This document shows positions 13,838 through 22,607 of a stretch of 64,000 nucleotides of DNA, in pieces. The DNA comes from Oscillatoria sp. SIO1A7 (GTDB lineage Bacteria; Cyanobacteriota; Cyanobacteriia; Cyanobacteriales; Laspinemataceae). The notes below the pieces were generated by a model that did not search any database, was not told the origin of the DNA, and saw nothing but the letters and a program-made list of their open reading frames with translations. A program made the position numbers and the translations under genes. The number at the start of each line of letters is the position of its first letter. Within the stretch, counting starts at the first letter, position 1. The stretch covers positions 62,001 through 126,000 of the forward strand of contig JAAHFN010000001.1 in the NCBI GenBank assembly GCA_010672965.1, read 5' to 3'.

Positions 13838-16462
13838 ATGGACTGGGAAAAAGCTAACCAAAAATTAGAGAATAACATAGAGCAAGAAAAACTGGCGATC
13901 GCGATAGCAAATAAAATTCGGCAATCTCTAGATCTAGAAGATATTCTAACAACAACCGTGCGGGAAATACGGTCTTTTTTAGGCACGGATAGGGTGAAAA
14001 TTTATCGGTTTGAATCCAATGGTAGCGGAGAAGTGATTGCCGAGTCTATCAAGCGCTACAGTAATAACGATCTGGGGCTGCCTTCCATGTTGGGGCTGCA
14101 TTTTCCAGCATCCGACATTCCAGTCGCAGTCCGAGAGATGTTTGTCAAAGCGCGACAGCGGGTTGTTGTAGATGTAGCTTTGCAGCGGCAAACGATTAGT
14201 CGGCTAGACGACCCGAATACGGGAGAGGCCCTGGCAGCGGAGGATATCCGCTATGGAGCGGTAGATCCCTGCCATAGCGAATATCTCCAGAATATGGGGG
14301 TGCGTTCTTCTCTGACCGTACCGATATTATATCAAAATCAACTCTGGGGATTGTTGGCATCTCACCACAGCCAACCGAAACGCTTTAGCGAACGAGAGCT
14401 AACAATTGTCCAGTTGCTAGTAGATCAGTTATCTATAGCGATCGCCCAATCGAACCTCCTCAGCCGCGCCAAACAACAGGCTAGAGATGAAGCTCTTGTC
14501 AACAAAATCGGCTATCTCCTCCATTCTCCTCAGTCAATTGCCAAAATTCGCCAGCAAGTTATAGAAGAAATTGTCGAGGCTTTGGAGGGGGTCGGGGGAC
14601 GCCTGTATATAACTGCCGATTCCACCGGACAGCCAGCAGAATTATACAGTTGTGGCAAGCAACCCAAAATACCCTGGATAGAAAAAAACTCTTGGTGGCA
14701 AGAAAGGATTTGGGGAACCCATAGTTCCGGCTACAGCATGAAAAGCGGAGAAAATTTTTTCCCATTTTTAACTTCCTTAGACGCAGATGCGACCGAAGAG
14801 CAATCCGCTCAAATCTACCATCTCGGCAACCTTTCCCAAGATCGAGAATCGGAGTTTTTGGTCTTCGCCTTCGAGTCCACCGGCATTGAATCTATTGCTA
14901 TAGTGCCCCTGCGCTATCGGCAGCAGTGCGTCGGGAGCTTAGCTATATTCCGTCCTCGGATAGAAACGGAAACTTTATGGGCGGGACGATGGGATTTAAG
15001 CCTTCGCAACCGGCGACCGCGCCAGTCTTTTGAAGCCTGGCGAGAAATCGTGAAAGAACAGGCCAAGCCCTGGAGTCCAGATGAAATAAAGTTGGCTAAA
15101 TCCCTAGCGCTTCACCTTTATATGGCAGTTATGCAGCGGCGAGTAGAAGATACCATCCGGCATCAAGCGTCCCACGACCCGCTCACGGGTTTGGCAAATC
15201 GATTGTTATTTAAGGAGCGACTGTCCCTAGCCTTGGCCAACGCCCACCAGCGGGGGGAAATGCTGGGGGTTGCTTTTCTGGACTTGGATAGTTTTAAAAC
15301 AATTAACGACACCCTCGGTCATGCGATCGGCGATTTGTTGCTGCAAAGAGTGGCGGCGCGTCTGAGCGAATGTCTCGCTCCTGGAGATAGTATTTCTCGC
15401 TGGGGTGGAGATGAGTTTACCTTCTTGCTATGTCAGATTGGGTCTGGGGAGTATGCTGCCCGAACTTGCCAGAAAATTTTACAAGCCTTGAGCGCTCCGT
15501 TCGAGGTAGATGGAGCTGAGTTTTACGTTAAAGCCAGTTTGGGTATTGCCCTAGCTCCCTATGACGGACAAGATGCGGAAAGTTTGTTGAAAAACGCCGA
15601 TGCAGCTATGCATAAGGTTAAACAAGAGGGCAGAAACAACTACCAACTGTACGTTCCGGCTATCGGCGATCGCGCCCAAAAGCGACTTATTTTAGAAACC
15701 AGCCTCCACAAAGCTCTAGAACGAGAAGAGTTTTGCTTGCACTACCAGCCGCAAGTAGAATTAAACACTGGCAAAATCGTAGCGATGGAATCCCTGATTC
15801 GCTGGCAGCATCCCGACCTGGGCTTGGTGCCGCCCAATCAGTTTATTCCCCTAGCAGAAGAAACGGGACTGATTTGCGAAATTGGGGAATGGGTTTTGCG
15901 CGAGGCTTGCGCCCAAAATAGAGCTTGGCAGGAAGCTGGGCTGCCACCCATCCGCATAGCCGTTAATCTTTCCGTCCGTCAATTACGGCAAAAAGATTTC
16001 TTGCCCGGAATCGATCGCATCCTGCAAGAAACAAGCCTCGACCCCCGCTACTTGGAATTAGAAATTACCGAAAGTATTGCCATGCACGACCTCGATCGTA
16101 CTCTCTCGATCTTGCAGGCTTTGAAGCAAATGGGTATCAAGATTGCTATGGATGATTTTGGGACGGGATATTCTTCTCTTTCTTCTCTGAAACATTTTCC
16201 CTTAGATAGGCTCAAAATCGATAAATCCTTTATTAGCGAACTGACCGCCAAACCCGAGGAAGCGGCAATTGTTAACGTCGTGGTGGCTTTAGGCCAAGGG
16301 CTGAAGGTAGAAGTGATTGCCGAGGGAGTAGAAACTATAGCACAGTTGCAGTTTTTGCGATCGCTCGACTGCTATGGCGTCCAAGGCTACTTATTTAGCA
16401 AACCCCTAGCGGCTTCACAGGCAACGACACTGTACCAACAGCAACCGTATCGGGAGTTTTAA
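13838..16462 (+). CDS. GAF-GAF-GGDEF-EAL bifunctional cyclic-di-GMP protein with bilin-type GAF
   Basis: I start at ATG 13838 (AAGGGAG upstream) rather than TTG 13829, giving 874 residues. GAF 1 (about 15-205) has phytochrome-like PASDIP (90-95) and DPCHSEYL with a Cys145-His146 dyad at the place of bilin attachment, so covalent chromophore binding is likely. GAF 2 spans about 215-430 and lacks this. The diguanylate cyclase domain (about 440-605) has an intact WGGDEF but no RxxD inhibitory site just before it. The phosphodiesterase domain (about 625-865) has ESL in place of EAL with the Glu kept, plus DDFGTGYSSL and KIDKSF, so it may be active. The inferred role is light-controlled turnover of c-di-GMP. 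Its last codons lie in a dispersed GAGTTTTAAG repeat. Confidence 0.92.
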   Translation: MDWEKANQKLENNIEQEKLAIAIANKIRQSLDLEDILTTTVREIRSFLGTDRVKIYRFESNGSGEVIAESIKRYSNNDLGLPSMLGLHFPASDIPVAVREMFVKARQRVVVDVALQRQTISRLDDPNTGEALAAEDIRYGAVDPCHSEYLQNMGVRSSLTVPILYQNQLWGLLASHHSQPKRFSERELTIVQLLVDQLSIAIAQSNLLSRAKQQARDEALVNKIGYLLHSPQSIAKIRQQVIEEIVEALEGVGGRLYITADSTGQPAELYSCGKQPKIPWIEKNSWWQERIWGTHSSGYSMKSGENFFPFLTSLDADATEEQSAQIYHLGNLSQDRESEFLVFAFESTGIESIAIVPLRYRQQCVGSLAIFRPRIETETLWAGRWDLSLRNRRPRQSFEAWREIVKEQAKPWSPDEIKLAKSLALHLYMAVMQRRVEDTIRHQASHDPLTGLANRLLFKERLSLALANAHQRGEMLGVAFLDLDSFKTINDTLGHAIGDLLLQRVAARLSECLAPGDSISRWGGDEFTFLLCQIGSGEYAARTCQKILQALSAPFEVDGAEFYVKASLGIALAPYDGQDAESLLKNADAAMHKVKQEGRNNYQLYVPAIGDRAQKRLILETSLHKALEREEFCLHYQPQVELNTGKIVAMESLIRWQHPDLGLVPPNQFIPLAEETGLICEIGEWVLREACAQNRAWQEAGLPPIRIAVNLSVRQLRQKDFLPGIDRILQETSLDPRYLELEITESIAMHDLDRTLSILQALKQMGIKIAMDDFGTGYSSLSSLKHFPLDRLKIDKSFISELTAKPEEAAIVNVVVALGQGLKVEVIAEGVETIAQLQFLRSLDCYGVQGYLFSKPLAASQATTLYQQQPYREF

Positions 16463-16503
16463 GATTTAAGTTTTAAGATTTAAGTTTTAAGATTTAAGTT
16501 TTA

Positions 16504-16651
16504 ATATCAAATCCGGTTAATCGCCCTAAAATAAGTCTGCGTAGGACGGGCGTCCCGCCTGTCCGCTTGGGCTGGTATGGCGGACAGGCGGGACGCCCGT
16601 CCTACGGGAGATTCCAAATTTTTTCTGTGGGTATTTAACCGGATTTGATAT
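16504..16651. mobile_element. MITE-like element, ATCAAATCCGGTTAA family
   Basis: Inverted ends ATATCAAATCCGGTTAA and TTAACCGGATTTGATAT (17 bp, perfect) enclose 148 bp with an internal CGTAGGACGGGCGTCCCGCC hairpin. Related copies lie at 20593-20905 (with an insertion) and 30648-30799. No coding capacity. Confidence 0.7.
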
Positions 16652-16800
16652 AAGATCGAATCCTGCTATAGTCGTTTCAAATAAAAACGAGACAAGGTGT
16701 AGGGGCGAGAGCGCGAAATCGCCCCTACATTTAGGGCGATCGTAACTGTCTCATCCTTAATTGAAATTACTATAATTACCCATAAATACCGTAGGAGCAG

Positions 16801-16864
16801 TGTAGGGGCAGCAAAGCGTGGCTGCCCAAACCAATCGGGTCAGCCACGCTTTGCTGCCCCTACA
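16801..16864. repeat. Long perfect hairpin (TGTAGGGGCAGC type)
   Basis: A 24-bp arm beginning TGTAGGGGCAGCAAAGCGTG pairs exactly with its complement across a 16-nt loop. A degenerate relative lies near 3727-3790. It sits just past the stop of the minus-strand flavin reductase gene and could serve as a bidirectional stop. Confidence 0.65.
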
Positions 16865-16884
16865 AATACTGTAATTCCTTCCTT

Positions 16885-17364
16885 TTAACCGCCATAATTC
16901 CAGCCGGTGCTTTCGAGCAAGAGCGGATCGCCTTCCCGATGAATACCAGCGGCAATGACTTCGCCGACAAAAACGGTATGATCGCCGCGCTCGACAGCAT
17001 CGACTACATTACACTCGACATAACCTAAAGAGTCCTTGATAATGGGACAGCCGGTTTCGCCCAAATAAAACTCCACATCGTCAAACTTATTGCCAACTCG
17101 GCGCTGGGGCTTGAAAAATTTCTGAGCCATCTCTTTTTGGCCAGCTTCCAGGAAGCTAAGAGCAAAGACACCACTAGCTTTCAGCATGGCGTGAGATCCA
17201 GAACTTTGATTGACGCAGTTGATTACTAGGGGTGGCTTAAAGGATGCCTGCATGACCCAACTGGCTATGAAGCCATTGAGATTGTCGCCGTCGCGGACGC
17301 CGCAGACATAAAGACCGTGAGGAATCTTGCGCAGTAGAGTTTTTTTCGCTTGTTCGTCTAGCAA
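16885..17364 (-). CDS. Flavin reductase-like FMN-binding protein
   Basis: This 159-residue single-domain protein (LRKIPHGLYVCGVRDGD, then IASWVMQASFKPPLV, SGVFALSFL, CPIIKDSLGYVECNV and DHTVFVGEV) matches the flavin reductase-like FMN-binding fold. The sequence is closest to the C-terminal module of cyanobacterial flavodiiron proteins, but here it stands alone. The only start in frame near the domain border is TTG at 17364, since stop codons lie just upstream. It should reduce or carry FMN using NAD(P)H. It may be a genuine stand-alone reductase or the surviving C-terminal part of a flavodiiron gene cut off by the repeat array upstream. Confidence 0.82.
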   Translation of the reverse strand: MLDEQAKKTLLRKIPHGLYVCGVRDGDNLNGFIASWVMQASFKPPLVINCVNQSSGSHAMLKASGVFALSFLEAGQKEMAQKFFKPQRRVGNKFDDVEFYLGETGCPIIKDSLGYVECNVVDAVERGDHTVFVGEVIAAGIHREGDPLLLESTGWNYGG

Positions 17365-17409
17365 GAGATAACCTGCCCGAGGGGTATTACAACATTGTGT
17401 AGTTTATCA

Positions 17410-17869
17410 TTGGGCGTTGGGCATTGGGCATTGGGCATTGGGCATTGGGCATTGGGCATTGGGCAGTCCCCTCCTGGGAGGGGTTAGGGGTGGGTGGCAT
17501 TGGGCATTGGGAATTCGCCCCTACTGCTGAGAGCTTAAGGGCGAATGCCATATGCCCTTGCGGGCAGGCTCCGCCTACGCCCCTACTGCTGACTGCTGAC
17601 CGCTGAGAGCTGAGAGCTGACCGCTGAGAGCTGACCTAGCGCTGGCGAAATAGGTGGGCGGGCATTGGGCATTGGGCATTGGGCATTGGGCATTGGGCAT
17701 TGGGCAGTCCCCTCCTGGGAGGGGTTAGGGGTGGGTGGCATTGGGCATTGGGAATTCGCCCCTACTGCTGAGAGCTTAAGGGCGAATGCCATTCGCCCCT
17801 ACTGCTGAGAGCTGAGAGCTGAGAGCTGAGAGCTGAGAGCTGACCTAGCGCTGGCGAAATAGGTGGGCG
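17410..17869. repeat. Duplicated repeat module overlapping the end of cobM
   Basis: Two direct copies of about 209 bp each contain (GGGCATT)n, a CCCTCCTGGGAGGGG palindrome, GGGAATTCGCCCCTACTGC and (GAGAGCT)n tracts. Both end with the same 32-bp block AGCTGACCTAGCGCTGGCGA and its continuation at 17629-17660 and 17838-17869. The second block is the last codons of cobM, so the duplication captured the gene's 3' end. No gene lies in 17365-17844. Confidence 0.7.
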
Positions 17870-18723
17870 TGTTCGGGATGATAGAGGCGCGATCGCGTTG
17901 GCGTAGCCTCCTGCTCTATGGCCATAGCGTCTCCTGCGATCGCCTCCGTCCCCGCCTGAAAATGCGCCGAAGCCAGAGCCGGACTGACTATATATAGTAC
18001 GGTTCTAATCAGTTTTTCTTCATGGGTAATAGCAGCCATCTGCTCCAGAGGCACTAGCCAAATTTTTTCGTCAGGCCAACCGACCCGGTAGCAAATGGCC
18101 ACCGGAGTATCTGCCGGGTAATGTTGCAGGAGCTTTTCCCGGGCAGAATCCACATGACGAGCGCCGAGATAAAGGCAAAGGCTGGCTTGGTGGGCGGCCA
18201 GGGAAGCCAGTTCCTCGGAGTTCGGCACCGCTGAGGCCCGACCGCTAATGCGGGTGAGGATTATCGTCTGAACCAGTCCGGGAACGGTGAGTTCTACATT
18301 GAGGTTCGCCGCCGCCGCCTGAAAAGCACTAATTCCGGGAATGACTTCAAAGGGAATGTCGGCTTCTGCCAAAACTTGCATTTGTTCGTAGATGGCACTA
18401 TATAGACTGGGGTCGCCAGAATGGAGCCGAACTACGGATAAACCCGATCGCACCCGTTCGATGGTTAGGGGCAAAATCTCTTCTAAGGTCATATTTGCCG
18501 TGCCAATTTTCTCCGCATCCGGCCGGCATATTGCCAAAATTTGTTTGGGTACTAAGGAGTTGGCATATAAGATGACATCGGCTTGGGCGAGTAACTTTTG
18601 GGCTTTTATCGTTAGCAAGTCCGGGTCTCCCGGTCCGGCACCAACAATATATGCTTTTGGCGCTAAGGGCTTTGGCGCATTGGGCGAATTGTTTTCATTG
18701 TTGCGATCGCTCGTTATTGTCAT
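17845..18723 (-). CDS. cobM: Precorrin-4 C11-methyltransferase
   Basis: This 292-residue protein has the tetrapyrrole methylase fold: YIVGAGPGDPDLLT near the N terminus, VVRLHSGDPSLYSAI, FEVIPGISAFQAAAA and the LTRISGRA segment typical of CobM/CbiF. It uses S-adenosylmethionine to methylate C11 of precorrin-4 (or the cobalt form) in corrin-ring synthesis for cobalamin. It lies 58 bp downstream of lgt on the same strand. The cobalt regulator coaR and exporter coaT are within 8 kb, giving a local cobalt/corrin theme. The last nine codons are repeated in the array downstream. Confidence 0.92.
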   Translation of the reverse strand: MTITSDRNNENNSPNAPKPLAPKAYIVGAGPGDPDLLTIKAQKLLAQADVILYANSLVPKQILAICRPDAEKIGTANMTLEEILPLTIERVRSGLSVVRLHSGDPSLYSAIYEQMQVLAEADIPFEVIPGISAFQAAAANLNVELTVPGLVQTIILTRISGRASAVPNSEELASLAAHQASLCLYLGARHVDSAREKLLQHYPADTPVAICYRVGWPDEKIWLVPLEQMAAITHEEKLIRTVLYIVSPALASAHFQAGTEAIAGDAMAIEQEATPTRSRLYHPEHAHLFRQR

Positions 18724-18781
18724 TATTGGCAGATGCCTCCCCTAAAATATAAAATCCAAAATACTTTCAGCCAAAATAAAT

Positions 18782-19669
18782 CTAAGATTGCTCGTTGGCA
18801 GACTCTTCTCTGGCATATTCTTGTTGCTCTGGAGAGACTACATCCGGTAGGGGACGCTTTAAGACGTACAGCCAAGCCAATCCCGCCAATCCCAAAATAA
18901 TTCCGGCAATGCTGACTAATTGGGCAATTCGCAATGGGCCGACCATTAAGCTATCGGTGCGCAATCCCTCAATCCAAACGCGACCGGCGCTATAGGCGAT
19001 CGCATAGGTTAGAAATATGGTGCCTAGTTTGAGATGGAGTTTGCCCTTTAGACCCGAAAAGAATAAGGTTAGCAGCAAAATAAATACCATTAAATTCCAG
19101 ACAGATTCATAAAGAAAAGTGGGATGGAAATATTCAAAATCTTTGTATTGATAGGGACGAAGGGCTGGGGGAATATATAGTTTCCAGGGCAGATCCGTAG
19201 GACGGCCAAAAGCTTCTGAGTTGAAAAAATTGCCCCAGCGACCGATTGCCTGACCCAAAATCGCAGCGGGAGCTACGATATCTGCGAGCTGCCAAAAAGA
19301 AACTTTCTGGAGGCGGGCAAAGATAATGGCAGCTAGGGTTGCGCCAATCATTGCCCCGTGAATGGCAATGCCTCCTTTCCAGATAGCGATGATATCTTCT
19401 GGACGCCCAGCGTATCGCGGCCATTCAAAGAGAACGTAGTAAATTCGGGCGCAAGGAATGGCTCCGACAACCAGCCAAATTGCTAAATCGCCGATAATTT
19501 CTGGGTTAACGCGGCGGCGTTTGGCGAGATATTGGCAGAGGAAAACGCCAATCAAAACTGCACTTGCAATTAGAAGACCGTACCAGCGCAGGACGAGCGG
19601 TCCTATATCGAATATAATTGGCCCCGGCGATTTGAATTGAAAGGCTAAAGGCAGGCTGAGAATGTTCAT
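18782..19669 (-). CDS. lgt: Prolipoprotein diacylglyceryl transferase
   Basis: This encodes 295 residues from ATG 19669 ([10 protein letters not shown]). An in-frame extension to 19795 exists but reads only translated GTGTGGG tandem repeats, so I reject it. Lgt features are present: [12 protein letters not shown] with the essential aromatic/His region, an HGAMIGA motif, the signature [13 protein letters not shown] (Arg and Asn conserved) and HPTFLYES. It has seven transmembrane helices. The enzyme transfers diacylglycerol from phosphatidylglycerol to the lipobox cysteine of prolipoproteins in the plasma membrane. It is probably co-transcribed with cobM, although the functions are unrelated. 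Confidence 0.95.
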   Translation of the reverse strand: MNILSLPLAFQFKSPGPIIFDIGPLVLRWYGLLIASAVLIGVFLCQYLAKRRRVNPEIIGDLAIWLVVGAIPCARIYYVLFEWPRYAGRPEDIIAIWKGGIAIHGAMIGATLAAIIFARLQKVSFWQLADIVAPAAILGQAIGRWGNFFNSEAFGRPTDLPWKLYIPPALRPYQYKDFEYFHPTFLYESVWNLMVFILLLTLFFSGLKGKLHLKLGTIFLTYAIAYSAGRVWIEGLRTDSLMVGPLRIAQLVSIAGIILGLAGLAWLYVLKRPLPDVVSPEQQEYAREESANEQS

Positions 19670-19681
19670 AAATAATAAGGG

Positions 19682-19773
19682 CGTGGGGTGTGGGGTGTAG
19701 GGTGTGGGGTGTGGGTTGTGGGTTGTGGGGTGTGGGTTGTGGGGTGTGGGTTGTGGGGTGTGGGGTGTGGGGA
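19682..19773. repeat. GTGTGGG/GTTGTGG heptad tandem repeat
   Basis: About 13 units of the 7-bp series GTGTGGG, GTTGTGG and GTGTAGG stand directly upstream of lgt. They give a long spurious in-frame extension to Lgt. Similar runs occur inside the beta-helix gene (about 33790-33840). Confidence 0.7.
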
Positions 19774-19782
19774 AAATCGATC

Positions 19783-19856
19783 GGGACTTACGCATGGATT
19801 ATATATGTAGGGTGCCGCACCGCGCACCAGAGGCTTTCTTATATAGGACTTACGCT
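19783..19856. mobile_element. Element with GGACTTACGC ends
   Basis: GGACTTACGCATGG and AGGACTTACGCTTTC flank GTAGGGTGCCGCACCGCGCA. This is part of a dispersed family whose complete copies (47902-48010, 55327-55418) carry AGGACTTACGC/GCGTAAGTCCT inverted ends. Confidence 0.4.
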
Positions 19857-19977
19857 TTCTCGTCAGACTGAACTTTATATATAGGCTTTGGTGCGCATTG
19901 CTTTGGGCGAAGGCTGACCGCTGACCGCTGACAGCTAAAGGCTATATAGAGTTAGATATGGCAAGAAAGCCTAAGTC

Positions 19978-20370
19978 TTAGGTAAAAATTTGCCAAACAA
20001 TAACGGCGATCGCAATCAATGAGGTGACGTAAGAGAGCGATCGCAATAAGCTTATGCCTGCAATGTAGAATACGGCATGGAATATGCGAGCTGCGACCAC
20101 AACTATCGACGCTATTGCAGTAATGTCATCTGCTTGTCCCGTTACTGCAGCCACTAAGATTGTTGCGGCGATCGCGGCTAAATTATCGTGATGGTTGCGT
20201 TGGGCGCGATCGGCACGACCGACCCAGGGGGGTGCTTCTGGCAAAGTCTCGCGGTTTCCCATCGCCCACTCCAAGCCGCCAGAGTAAACAGTGCGAGCGA
20301 TCGCTGGGGTATGGTTGAGAGGAATTGACCAAAGAGCCAAGATAATGAGGCAAATCAGATCGGTAGTCAT
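19978..20370 (-). CDS. MAPEG-family membrane protein
   Basis: This 130-residue protein has four hydrophobic segments: the N-terminal LICLIILALWSIPL, LAAIAATILVAAV, ITAIASIVVVAARI and a C-terminal LIAIAVIVWQIF. A polar RAQRNHHDNL motif sits before the second helix. This matches the bacterial MAPEG (membrane-associated eicosanoid/glutathione metabolism) family, in which that motif contacts glutathione. Its substrate in cyanobacteria is unknown. It is monocistronic by layout, flanked by repeats on both sides. Confidence 0.8.
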   Translation of the reverse strand: MTTDLICLIILALWSIPLNHTPAIARTVYSGGLEWAMGNRETLPEAPPWVGRADRAQRNHHDNLAAIAATILVAAVTGQADDITAIASIVVVAARIFHAVFYIAGISLLRSLSYVTSLIAIAVIVWQIFT

Positions 20371-20592
20371 AGAAAATTGTCAGAAACGCACAGGCCAATG
20401 TAAATAGTACCGCTGTTGAGGGGAATGCTGTTGCCCCTACAAGATTGCACTACGAGATTGCGGGGTTTGTGGGCGAAATATGCCGGTGTTTGGGTTTCCG
20501 ATAATTTTAACCCGTAGGACGGGCGGCAGGGACAGGCGCGAGGTCGGTCCTACGCAAGACTTGATTTTTTCAAGACTTACACATAGCCCCTA

Positions 20593-20905
20593 TATATCAA
20601 AATCCGGTTAAATACCCATACAAAAAATTTGGAAACTCCCGTAGGACAGGCGAGACGCCTGTCCTACGGGCTGTCCTACGGGGGATTGTTTTTTTAGGGA
20701 GCATTTCAATTTTGTACGGTGCCGCCCTATGCCCTCCGGGCAGGCTCTGCCCCAGAGAGCAGGCTACGCCAACGCCTAGACTTAGCCTCGGGAGAGCCCT
20801 GACGCCTAAAGGCGCGGCTACACAAACCTTCGCCCTTCGGGCTATTAAGCTGTTGCAAAAGTGAAATCCTTCCGTTTTTTTAGAGCGATCGGCCAGATTT
20901 GATAT
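20593..20905. mobile_element. ATCAAATCCGGTTAA-family element interrupted by another element
   Basis: The left end (ATATCAAAATCCGGTTAA, then GTAGGACAGGCG) and right end (AGATTTGATAT) belong to the family seen at 16504-16651. They are separated by a complete GGGAGCATTTCA-family element at 20697-20873. This is a clear nested insertion giving the relative age of two families. The following AGCACTATGGATTAA and AACGCGCCTTTTGC sequences recur near 56262-56310. Confidence 0.6.
20697..20873. mobile_element. MITE-like element, GGGAGCATTTCA family (nested copy)
   Basis: Ends GGGAGCATTTCAATTTTG and CAAAAGTGAAATCCTTCC enclose about 177 bp containing shorter GGCAGGCTCTGCC palindromes. It lies inside the element at 20593-20905. 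Confidence 0.55.
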
Positions 20906-20973
20906 TAGCACTATGGATTAAAGTTAGGACAGGAATCAAAACGCGCCTTTTGCTTAAAATTGGAAGACTTTGA

Positions 20974-21005
<32 letters not shown>

Positions 21006-21027
21006 TACTGCTATAGCACTCAGCATT

Positions 21028-22131
21028 CTAATCCAAATGGGAACTCAGATAACAATGGCAGTCGGGCTTTTCAATCGTGGATTCTGCTAAAGCATTGAGG
21101 GCAACTGCTGCCAATAATCCACCGCCTATGGTGCCGTCAACGGTAATAAAAGGAATTCCGAGAGCGCGCAATCGGCGCTTGGCCGCTGGAGCGTGACTAA
21201 AACCAATGGGCATGGCGATCGCCAAGGCAGGTTGCAGTTGACCGCTTTCGATAGCAGAACAAACAGACATCAAAACCGATGGAGCATATCCCACTACGAC
21301 GATGCAGCCGGGAGCGAGCTGCGACCATTTTGCCTCATGCGATCGCCAGGGAAATTCTCGTTCGGCTTCTGCAGCACTGGCGATATGGGGATTGTCGATT
21401 AAGACTTTCACCGCACATCCCAAATGAGCGAGTCGCGTGGCATCGAAAGCAGCAGCGATCGCCGGTACGTCGGCGACAATTTGGCAGCCAGATTTTAGGG
21501 CATCGCGAGCCGCTGCAATTGCCCCTTTGCCGACTTTGGCGAAATGCACTATAGTAATGTCCCCAGAAGCTAAGGCGAGTTTGGAAAGCAGGTGGGCTTC
21601 AATTTCCGAGCGATCGGATAAATCTGGCAAAATATACTGCAAGGATTCCTCAAATTCTTCTGGATGAGAATCGGCAACGGCATCCAAAGCATCCCAGAGT
21701 TCGTCTATTCCTGTTTTTTCTAAATCCAGAAGTGGTAGTTTGGCGATCGCTTCGGACTGAACCATCTGACAGGAAACATCCCGCCCCAGTATCCGCTCTA
21801 GAGCCGACGCAGTTTGCCGCAGCTTAATTAATTTTTCAATAATGGAGCGATATTGCTGTTGTAGTTTGCCCAACAGTTCTTCGGAGTTCCCTCCTTGGGG
21901 ATTTGCTTCCAGTAACTTGCGAATCTGTTCGAGCTGAAATCCCTGTTCCTTGAGAGCCACAATTTGCCGCAAGCGCCGCACCTCTTCCTCGGTATAAAGT
22001 CTATAGTTACTCGGCGATCGTCTCGCCGGCGGCAGCAGCCCTATTTGGTGATAATGCCGCACCATTCGCGGAGTCAGACCGCCGCCCACCACCTTTGTCA
22101 GTCTCTTAATCGTTAAATATCGATCGTTCAT
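21028..22131 (-). CDS. coaR: Cobalt-responsive MerR regulator with precorrin-isomerase domain
   Basis: This encodes 367 residues. The N terminus (about 1-75) is a MerR winged helix-turn-helix (LTIKRLTKVVGGGLTPRMVR, then HYHQIGLLPP), followed by a dimerisation coiled coil. Residues about 160-350 form a precorrin-8X methylmutase (CobH/CbiC)-like domain. The C terminus carries Cys358-His359-Cys360, the Cys-His-Cys motif established in Synechocystis CoaR as needed for cobalt sensing. CoaR activates the cobalt exporter gene coaT and is thought to bind a corrin intermediate. Here it diverges from coaT across about 1.3 kb filled with repeats and an ncRNA. A stand-alone CobH enzyme is excluded by the DNA-binding domain. 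Confidence 0.93.
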   Translation of the reverse strand: MNDRYLTIKRLTKVVGGGLTPRMVRHYHQIGLLPPARRSPSNYRLYTEEEVRRLRQIVALKEQGFQLEQIRKLLEANPQGGNSEELLGKLQQQYRSIIEKLIKLRQTASALERILGRDVSCQMVQSEAIAKLPLLDLEKTGIDELWDALDAVADSHPEEFEESLQYILPDLSDRSEIEAHLLSKLALASGDITIVHFAKVGKGAIAAARDALKSGCQIVADVPAIAAAFDATRLAHLGCAVKVLIDNPHIASAAEAEREFPWRSHEAKWSQLAPGCIVVVGYAPSVLMSVCSAIESGQLQPALAIAMPIGFSHAPAAKRRLRALGIPFITVDGTIGGGLLAAVALNALAESTIEKPDCHCYLSSHLD

Positions 22132-22236
22132 TTTATATATAGCAGTAAGCAGTCAGCCTTCAGCCTTCAGCCTTCAGTCAAAGTCTTGCTAATTATGGTG
22201 CGAGATCGCCCTAAAATTTTTAGGATTTACGCAAAT

Positions 22237-22408
22237 AGGACTTACGCATTAACTCTATGTGTGGTAGGGGTCAACGGCCGTTGACCCCTACAGGTGGTAT
22301 GGGACGACCTCTTTTGCGTAAGTCCTGGCAAATTACTAGAGCTAAGAATATATTTAAGGCTTGGTGCGCGGTGCGGCACCCTACAGAAAGAGTCTTTGCG
22401 TAAGTCCT
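22237..22408. mobile_element. AGGACTTACGC-family elements (nested)
   Basis: AGGACTTACGCATTAAC at 22237 faces GCGTAAGTCCT at 22316-22326, and another GCGTAAGTCCT ends at 22408 after GGTGCGCGGTGCGGCACC. An internal GGGGTCAACGGCCGTTGACCCC palindrome is also present. Two overlapping or nested copies are likely. It lies upstream of coaR on its 5' side. Confidence 0.5.
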
Positions 22409-22607
22409 GATTTTGCGTAGGACGGGCGGAGCGCCTGTCCCACTAAGCACTATAGCGTTTCTCAAATAAGTGTAATGAACGATCTGGTAGGGGCGACAGC
22501 ATCAAGAGCGACTATCTGGGCTGTAGAAATGGTATAAGTCCTGTGTCCCCCGGTTCCCCAGTCTCCCGCTCCCCCGGTCCCCCAGTCTCCCTGCCCCCCG
22601 ATTCCCC

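Noticed and set aside
19670-19795. N-terminal extension of Lgt ([11 protein letters not shown]-type)
   Set aside because: It is a translation of GTGTGGG tandem repeats; Lgt homology begins at the ATG at 19669.
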